Under the pieces are notes generated by a model. The model saw only the letters and a program-made list of their open reading frames with translations. It was not told the origin of the DNA and searched no databases. This document shows positions 42,992 to 46,985 of a DNA stretch of 46,985 bases, in pieces (the first letter of the stretch is position 1; every line of letters begins with the position of its first letter). The position numbers and the translations under genes are program-made. Origin of the DNA: Solimonas sp. SE-A11. GTDB taxonomy: Bacteria; Pseudomonadota; Gammaproteobacteria; Nevskiales; Nevskiaceae. The stretch is from NCBI RefSeq assembly GCF_030345715.1, contig NZ_JAUASX010000028.1:1-46985 (forward strand), in the 5' to 3' direction.

Positions 42992-43212
42992 GAAGGAGTC
43001 CGCGACGGAGTTTCCATGTCATCGGCGCCCCGATTCACACTGTATTTAAGCCCATGCTCGCGACAGAAATGCCGCCTGTCGTCGCTCCTGTACTGCGCGC
43101 CTGGCCAAATTGGATCGCCACCGAAGACGTCGGCGGCAGTGCCAGAATGCCTTCAGCAGCGCGTCCAGCGCTGCCTCCTACAACTCCTGTTCTGACATGG
43201 TCACTCGAGTCA
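42992..43212 (-). other. Rearranged junction; possible protein remnant
   Basis: This 221-base gap holds, on the minus strand, a frame reading RHSGTAADVFGGDP, IWPGAQYRSDDRRHFCREHG and LKYSVNRGADDMETPS that is open at its upstream side and ends in the recombinase reading region (stop 42988-42990). It looks like genuine protein sequence but I do not recognise the family and no start codon is convincing. It may be a remnant fused to the recombinase fragment by deletion. Confidence 0.3.
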
Positions 43213-44328
43213 CTACCAGCCGCAGATCCACCAGTTCTGAATGCGATCCCAGTGGATGCCGTTGGGTTGACCACTGATGCCGCCCAAAGTGGGATACGCG
43301 GCAAGCATCTGAGGGATTCCCCCGTCGAAAGCGTAACGCGCCATTCGAATTTGGATTCGCGTGGAATCTGGCGATAACGCTTCGAGATATCCTTGGAGCT
43401 GCCCATACGCCGACTTGGTTACGCAACTACTTTGGAACTCCGGATTGAAGCAGGCGGTGTACTCGAGCGTCCCCGTCCTGCAGATACGGTCGCCGACTTT
43501 CGCTGGTGCGGATCTGGTTCCAGATGAGCTTCCACGATGCGGCCCACCAGTTGGGGGGACACTGGTGCCTTGTGTCGCCAAGTGTCGACGATTTTCTTTG
43601 TCACGCTCCGCGAGTTCGGGCGGATAGTTCAGCCTTGGCGCCGGGGCGTTCGCATCTTGCGGCCCGGCGTTCCTGATTGTCCACCCGCCTTGAATTGTGC
43701 TGTTCAGGATCGTGTTTCGCTGTGCATCCAGATCAATCGATCGGACGGCCTTCCGGATGGCTTCCATATCGACAGCAGCAACGTATTCGACGGTCTGTCC
43801 TAGCGATGTCACCCCTGTTACTGCCGCCCACCCTCCGGTAATACTCTTCGTGAAGTCGGATGTGCACATGCTATAGCCGTGTTCTTTTCGCTTGTACCCG
43901 AACAAGCCTCCTTTGCACCAATACCCCATCCGCGACGGATCGCCACTCCGCTTGCCGAATGTCGGCAGTAGCAACCTGACAAAACGTGTGTCGTATTCGA
44001 CCGCCAAAAGCTCGATGTCGGGATGCTCTAGTAGATCGGCTCGGAAGGGGTATGAGCTGTCCGGAGCCAGATTCCACCCCTTGTCTCCTTTCATTAGCAC
44101 CACAACGCCCCAGGCGGGATTGAAATCCATTGCCTTCCTGTAGGAGTCGAGGTGCGCGGGCTCAGAATCAACTCGCCAATCTTGCAGCGTCTCCGCCCGC
44201 ACGGTCCCCGGAAGCAAGGATGACAAGAAAAGAAAGATTGCAGCCGAGGTCCACCGGAGCAGGCTGTGGCGTTCGTACCGGACCTCACATGCCGCGGTGG
44301 CCGTCTTGCTGAAAATCTGATTGACCAT
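43213..44328 (-). CDS. Hypothetical exported protein
   Basis: A 371-residue protein I do not recognise. The N-terminus has a basic stretch and then a hydrophobic segment (SAAIFLFLSSLLPGTVRA) that reads as a signal peptide. The mature region has scattered Cys residues (YWCKGGLFGYK, SMCTSDF, ICRTGTLEYTACFN, SSCVTKS) that could form disulfides, a Ser/Pro/Gly-rich linker (PPTGGPHRGSSSGTRSAP) and a Trp-rich C-terminus (HWDRIQNWWICGW). An AGGAAAA site precedes the ATG. It is divergent from a small XRE regulator. Base composition is less GC-rich than the catabolic core, fitting acquired cargo. Confidence 0.6.
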   Translation of the reverse strand: MVNQIFSKTATAACEVRYERHSLLRWTSAAIFLFLSSLLPGTVRAETLQDWRVDSEPAHLDSYRKAMDFNPAWGVVVLMKGDKGWNLAPDSSYPFRADLLEHPDIELLAVEYDTRFVRLLLPTFGKRSGDPSRMGYWCKGGLFGYKRKEHGYSMCTSDFTKSITGGWAAVTGVTSLGQTVEYVAAVDMEAIRKAVRSIDLDAQRNTILNSTIQGGWTIRNAGPQDANAPAPRLNYPPELAERDKENRRHLATQGTSVPPTGGPHRGSSSGTRSAPAKVGDRICRTGTLEYTACFNPEFQSSCVTKSAYGQLQGYLEALSPDSTRIQIRMARYAFDGGIPQMLAAYPTLGGISGQPNGIHWDRIQNWWICGW

Positions 44329-44436
44329 AAATTTTCCTTTGCTAGCTGGCGTTGGAGCCGTTTGGGCTTGACGTCCTATTTCGCTTTCGCCTGAGCCTGT
44401 TCGCCGGCAGGAAGCACCGAAAAGCTCAGCTCAATT

Positions 44437-44486
44437 ATAAAGTTGTCTTTATAGAGTTTGTTGACACAACCGGCAAGGCTTGCCGG
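44437..44486. promoter_or_regulatory. Two palindromes upstream of the XRE regulator
   Basis: TATAAAG-N4-CTTTATA (44437-44454) and CCGGCAAG-G-CTTGCCGG (44470-44486) are both perfect inverted repeats. The second ends immediately before the ATG of the XRE gene. They lie in the 158-base divergent gap. The first looks like an operator overlapping a promoter; the second could be an operator or an mRNA hairpin over the start region. Confidence 0.6.
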
Positions 44487-44720
44487 ATGAAAAGAGGCCC
44501 CCAAAGGACGCCCGCCAAGATCTCGGTAGGCCGACAAATAAAACGCTTACGCGTTTCAATGGGCTATTCGCAGGAAAAACTCGCTGAACTGGCCGGATTG
44601 AGCCAAGTAAGCGTCAGTGCCATCGAGCGCGGCGTCACCGCCACCAACCTGGACGTACTGGACCGATTGGCTCTGGCACTTCACCGCGAGACGGCGGACT
44701 TCTTCGCAATGCCGGAGTAG
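44487..44720 (+). CDS. Small XRE-family HTH regulator
   Basis: A 77-residue protein that is almost all one Cro/C1-type HTH: VGRQIKRLRVSMGYSQEKLA, ELAGLSQVSVSAIERGVTAT, NLDVLDRLALALHRETADFF. Such proteins repress neighbouring genes and often themselves. The ATG at 44487 was chosen because the HTH starts soon after and because the upstream frame runs through the promoter palindromes. It probably regulates the divergent exported protein and itself through the palindrome at 44437-44454 (inference). Confidence 0.8.
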   Translation: MKRGPQRTPAKISVGRQIKRLRVSMGYSQEKLAELAGLSQVSVSAIERGVTATNLDVLDRLALALHRETADFFAMPE

Positions 44721-44742
44721 TCCTGGCCCCCCCGACGGGCAG

Positions 44743-45093
44743 TCACCAGTCGCCGAAAGAACATCCGCTGTCATGGATGTCGTTGTTCCAGGATTCCGAT
44801 CCAAACGAATCCTCCGCAAGGTCGGTCCCGTATAGGTTTCCCGCCACGTCCAGTTCCCCTGCCATGGGCAAACCAGTCGCTGGATTTATTCCCGAAGAAT
44901 CGTCCGAAAACAGGTGCGCCGTTACCATGGGGTCATCTCCCTCGGACGGGCTTTCCCATTCCTCGACGGCACACTCCGAGCACAATGCCCCCCACGCCTC
45001 GGACATCCAGTCGACTGACAGTTGCGTGAAACGGTGAAGGGCTCGACGGGCAGAGGCCGATTGGCCTGAACAGATTATTGCCCATCTACCCAT
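44743..45093 (-). CDS. Hypothetical acidic accessory protein
   Basis: A 116-residue protein of unknown function. The C-terminal half is strongly acidic and contains INPATGLPMAGELDVAGNLY, a phrase I associate with short accessory proteins of proteobacterial islands, followed by an acidic, Ser- and Trp-containing tail (SFGSESWNNDIHDSGCSFGDW in part). An AAGGGG site precedes the ATG at 45093. Its 5' end overlaps the 3' end of the next small gene by 8 bases, suggesting a two-gene operon. It converges with the XRE gene. Confidence 0.55.
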   Translation of the reverse strand: MGRWAIICSGQSASARRALHRFTQLSVDWMSEAWGALCSECAVEEWESPSEGDDPMVTAHLFSDDSSGINPATGLPMAGELDVAGNLYGTDLAEDSFGSESWNNDIHDSGCSFGDW

Positions 45094-45289
45094 TTAAGTC
45101 CCCTTCATTCCTGGCAACTTCTGTGGGCAACCAGGCCAGCACCAGACACTCGGTTGCCATCAGCACCAAGCTGAGTTGGTCAATCGTTAGCAGCTGGCTT
45201 TCACCCAGTTTCATTGCCGTCGCCCAGACGCATATCAGCCATTGGCCGGCGGTAGCGGCCCTCAGTACTCGTGGAAATTGACCCGGCAT
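45086..45289 (-). CDS. Hypothetical small protein, possibly membrane-associated
   Basis: A 67-residue protein with two moderately hydrophobic stretches (GQWLICVWATAMKL and LSLVLMATECLVLAWL). A strong AAGGAGG ribosome binding site lies 7 bases before the ATG at 45289. It overlaps the start of the acidic protein gene by 8 bases. I know of no family; the ribosome binding site and coupling are the main evidence that it is real. Confidence 0.5.
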   Translation of the reverse strand: MPGQFPRVLRAATAGQWLICVWATAMKLGESQLLTIDQLSLVLMATECLVLAWLPTEVARNEGDLNG

Positions 45290-45468
45290 CGCATGTCCTC
45301 CTTGGGAACATCCATCCAGGTTGACCGGTGTTTTCAGAATGCAAGGGGAGGCAATAGCCGGATAACCCGCAAAATCCGTTCAACGGCGGCCGCAGGGCTG
45401 CCGTTACCTGGCTGACCGCCACGGTGCCATCCCGGATGCTAGGCGCATCCAGAATGGAGGACTGACTA

Positions 45469-46143
45469 ATGATTATTGCCGCTGAATCAGCACCCGAACT
45501 TGCGCGGCTTTGCGCTCGCCAGGGGTCTGTTAGGGCGATCGTGAGGCTGAATAACGGACAGATAGAAATCGAGATACAGGGCTCAATTGAACCAAATCCA
45601 CTTGTGGAGCCGGTTGGCCCCAACCCATCGCCAGAGATGAATGACAGCAGAGCGCTCGCGCTACGGAACGATCAGCCGCCCGTTCTAACGGCAGCAACCC
45701 CGCCCCTCATTGACCACTCCGGCACGCCAATGGCTTTGCCCTCCCCCGTCCAAGGACCGCCAGCCCACTTGCAGCGAATCCTGTCTCTTTCATCGCCGAC
45801 ACAACCAGAGTCGAATCGGGTCCGAGAAATTCACTTGATTCATCTCATCAACTGCACGTCGGACGGGGTGTTAAATGCAATCGTAGATGGCAGACACCGC
45901 AAGATTCGGGTGCTTGGATCCGGGGTGATTCGGCTTGCCCGTGTCATTGAACTCTTGACCTGTAGAGTATTCCTGACGACCGTCCGGTATATGGGCCGCG
46001 GCCGTGACAGTGACATGGAAGTCGACGCTACCGAGTTGCTGGGCGTGATTCTGGATGCTTGCAGGCGTGTGGCTGAGGGAGCAGCCGAAGAGGCTGAGAA
46101 AATGGACTATGGGCTGGATTCCATCTGCGACCCTCTAGCCTGA
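45469..46143 (+). CDS. Hypothetical protein
   Basis: A 224-residue protein of no recognised family. The N-terminal part is short strands (SVRAIVRLNNGQIEIEIQG), the middle is Pro-rich and probably disordered (VEPVGPNPSPEMND; ATPPLIDHSGTPMALPSPVQ), and the C-terminal part appears folded and ends in an acidic helix (RRVAEGAAEEAEKMDYGLD). GGAGGA is placed 8 bases before the ATG. The convergent gene on the minus strand starts its stop codon only 5 bases later. Possibly island cargo. Confidence 0.55.
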   Translation: MIIAAESAPELARLCARQGSVRAIVRLNNGQIEIEIQGSIEPNPLVEPVGPNPSPEMNDSRALALRNDQPPVLTAATPPLIDHSGTPMALPSPVQGPPAHLQRILSLSSPTQPESNRVREIHLIHLINCTSDGVLNAIVDGRHRKIRVLGSGVIRLARVIELLTCRVFLTTVRYMGRGRDSDMEVDATELLGVILDACRRVAEGAAEEAEKMDYGLDSICDPLA

Positions 46144-46148
46144 CCCCC

Positions 46149-46850
46149 CTACGTCGCCCGCTGTCGCAGAATGTCGTCGATGGCGAGCGCGATAAGCACG
46201 ACCAACGCTCGCGATCGTCCCTCTGGGTATTGCGAGATATTCAGGCCTTGGACCGCAGCCAGGTTCACCTCTTCCAATCCGCGTCTTTGCAACCGGGCTG
46301 CGCTCAGGAACACTTGCCACTCTCGAGGATGCCCCTTCGCTAGCTGGTCCAGCCCGCGAGCAAGCACGAGTGCATCGCGGAGCTTTGGGCCTCGCCGCCC
46401 CTTCTTGACGACGCCTAGCTTAAGCAGTTTCTGATCGATCTCGTCGAGGGGGATAGTTCGATTGACTACCCCAGCACGGTACAAGTGATCGAGCCGTTCA
46501 ATTGCCCGGGCGAGTTGCCGCATCCATTCGATGCCACGCCCATAGCGATGGTCGAGAACACCCAGGCTTTCCCCGGCCAACCAGGGTTTAACCCACTGCA
46601 GAGTATCCTCGATAAGAGTGGCACCACCGGCGGCTCTTATATGCCTTTCGAATTCGGGATACTGTGGGTGCGTCACTTGACTCCGGTCAGCGCCTAAAGC
46701 ATCGATCACCACGCCGATCCTGCCATCCAGGCCGAGGTCACGCCCGCCAGCACGTAGAACCCGAACCGCAAGGGTCGAGCTCTTCACCCCAGCAGCTGCA
46801 GCCAATAGTCCCTGGGTTGTAGACGGCAGGGCACGGTCCAGAAATCGCAT
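46149..46850 (-). CDS. Hypothetical protein, 5' end probably cut by IS3
   Basis: A mostly helical, basic protein of up to 233 residues from the ATG at 46850 (MRFLDRALPSTTQGLLAAAAG ...), with segments IEWMRQLARAIERLDHLYRAG and LKLGVVKKGRRGPKLRDALV. I recognise no family. The open frame continues upstream into the IS3 terminal repeat and orfB, which cannot be native coding sequence, and the ATG at 46850 has no good ribosome binding site and lies only 15 bases from the IS tip. The gene may therefore have lost its true N-terminus. Confidence 0.5.
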   Translation of the reverse strand: MRFLDRALPSTTQGLLAAAAGVKSSTLAVRVLRAGGRDLGLDGRIGVVIDALGADRSQVTHPQYPEFERHIRAAGGATLIEDTLQWVKPWLAGESLGVLDHRYGRGIEWMRQLARAIERLDHLYRAGVVNRTIPLDEIDQKLLKLGVVKKGRRGPKLRDALVLARGLDQLAKGHPREWQVFLSAARLQRRGLEEVNLAAVQGLNISQYPEGRSRALVVLIALAIDDILRQRAT

Positions 46851-46864
46851 ATCCGCCAGGGAAT

Positions 46865-46902
46865 CGACGTTACCCCGCCTTGAGTAGCGGTTTGGTTTAG
46901 AG
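46865..46902. repeat. IS3 terminal inverted repeat (right end)
   Basis: Begins CGACGTTACCCC and continues with TTGAGTAGC and TGGTTTAGAG, matching the inverted repeat at 81-122 read on the opposite strand with a few differences. It lies at the 3' end of the orfB fragment, as expected for the right end of an IS3 element. Confidence 0.75.
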
Positions 46903-46985
46903 CCCTGGGTTGATGGTAATAGCCTTTGCAGCAAGCTGCTTGGCGTAGACGGCGGGCGCCAGCCCGCCGAGTGCTTTCTTGGGTC
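46897..46985 (-). CDS. IS3-family transposase OrfB, C-terminal end (partial)
   Basis: Read on the minus strand, the last 29 codons encode PKKALGGLAPAVYAKQLAAK then AITINPGL and a TAA stop. It resembles the RPH-x-LG-x-L-x-P C-terminus of IS3 OrfB, the DDE integrase part of the transposase. The remainder lies right of the window. The orientation is the same as that of the orfA fragment at the left end. Confidence 0.75.
   Translation of the reverse strand, partial: PKKALGGLAPAVYAKQLAAKAITINPGL

Noticed and set aside
43035-43406. 123-codon minus-strand frame overlapping the end of the exported protein
   Set aside because: It overlaps the better-supported gene at 43213, has low-complexity composition and no recognisable domain.
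45201-45623. 140-codon minus-strand frame
   Set aside because: It is antisense to the gene at 45469 and to the small gene at 45086, with no ribosome binding site or family.

Overview
The window is GC-rich DNA from a Gram-negative proteobacterium, most likely Beta- or Gammaproteobacteria. I base this on the NahR/NagR-type LysR regulator, the naphthalene-dioxygenase-type enzymes, the DUF1302/DUF1329 envelope proteins, and the IS3, IS21 and IS1182 sequences. I cannot name a genus. It reads as an accessory catabolic island bordered and interrupted by mobile-element debris.

Left flank (1-6000): one end of an IS3-family element has its orfA start at 55 and its inverted-repeat tip at about 122. It abuts a 5'-truncated IS21 element (istA fragment, intact istB, terminal repeats). 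Next come an ABM-domain monooxygenase divergent from a GlxA/AraC-type regulator, an Old Yellow Enzyme, a quinone-oxidoreductase gene cut off by an IS1182-type transposase fragment, and a LuxR HTH remnant.

Catabolic core (6022-32863): together these genes can encode naphthalene to fumarate plus pyruvate. The long minus-strand upper operon runs 32863 to 18946. It starts with an envelope module (YCF48-like propeller, MMPL/RND transporter, DUF1302 outer-membrane protein, DUF1329 protein), followed by NahE-type hydratase-aldolase, LigA/LigB-type extradiol dioxygenase, NahD-type isomerase, NahAc/NahAd-type dioxygenase subunits, cis-dihydrodiol dehydrogenase, a glutathione transferase and an FAH-fold hydrolase. 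The plus-strand operon 15911-18885 supplies the Rieske ferredoxin, an aldehyde dehydrogenase and a ferredoxin reductase. The minus-strand lower operon 12562 to 6022 encodes salicylate 5-hydroxylase (reductase, large and small subunits), gentisate 1,2-dioxygenase, fumarylpyruvate hydrolase, an aromatic-acid MFS transporter and a maleylpyruvate isomerase. A class III CoA-transferase plus an HMG-CoA-lyase-like enzyme (12717-14863) is divergent from the lower operon and may be a C5-diacid side branch. A NahR-like LysR regulator (14853-15758) sits between the modules, and similar TTCA-N6-TGAA elements lie in both divergent promoter regions.

Right flank (33331-46985): a UvrA2-like ABC ATPase, an exported GlcG/HbpS-like protein, and a nitrilase-superfamily/GNAT/NTF2-fold cassette divergent from a second LysR regulator. 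Then comes a mobile-element module of two ParB-like proteins and a 5'-truncated serine recombinase, followed by unfamiliar accessory genes around a small XRE regulator. The window ends in the 3' end of an IS3 element whose inverted repeat matches the one at the left end, in the same orientation, so bases 123-46864 lie between two like IS ends.

No tRNA, rRNA or CRISPR array was recognised.
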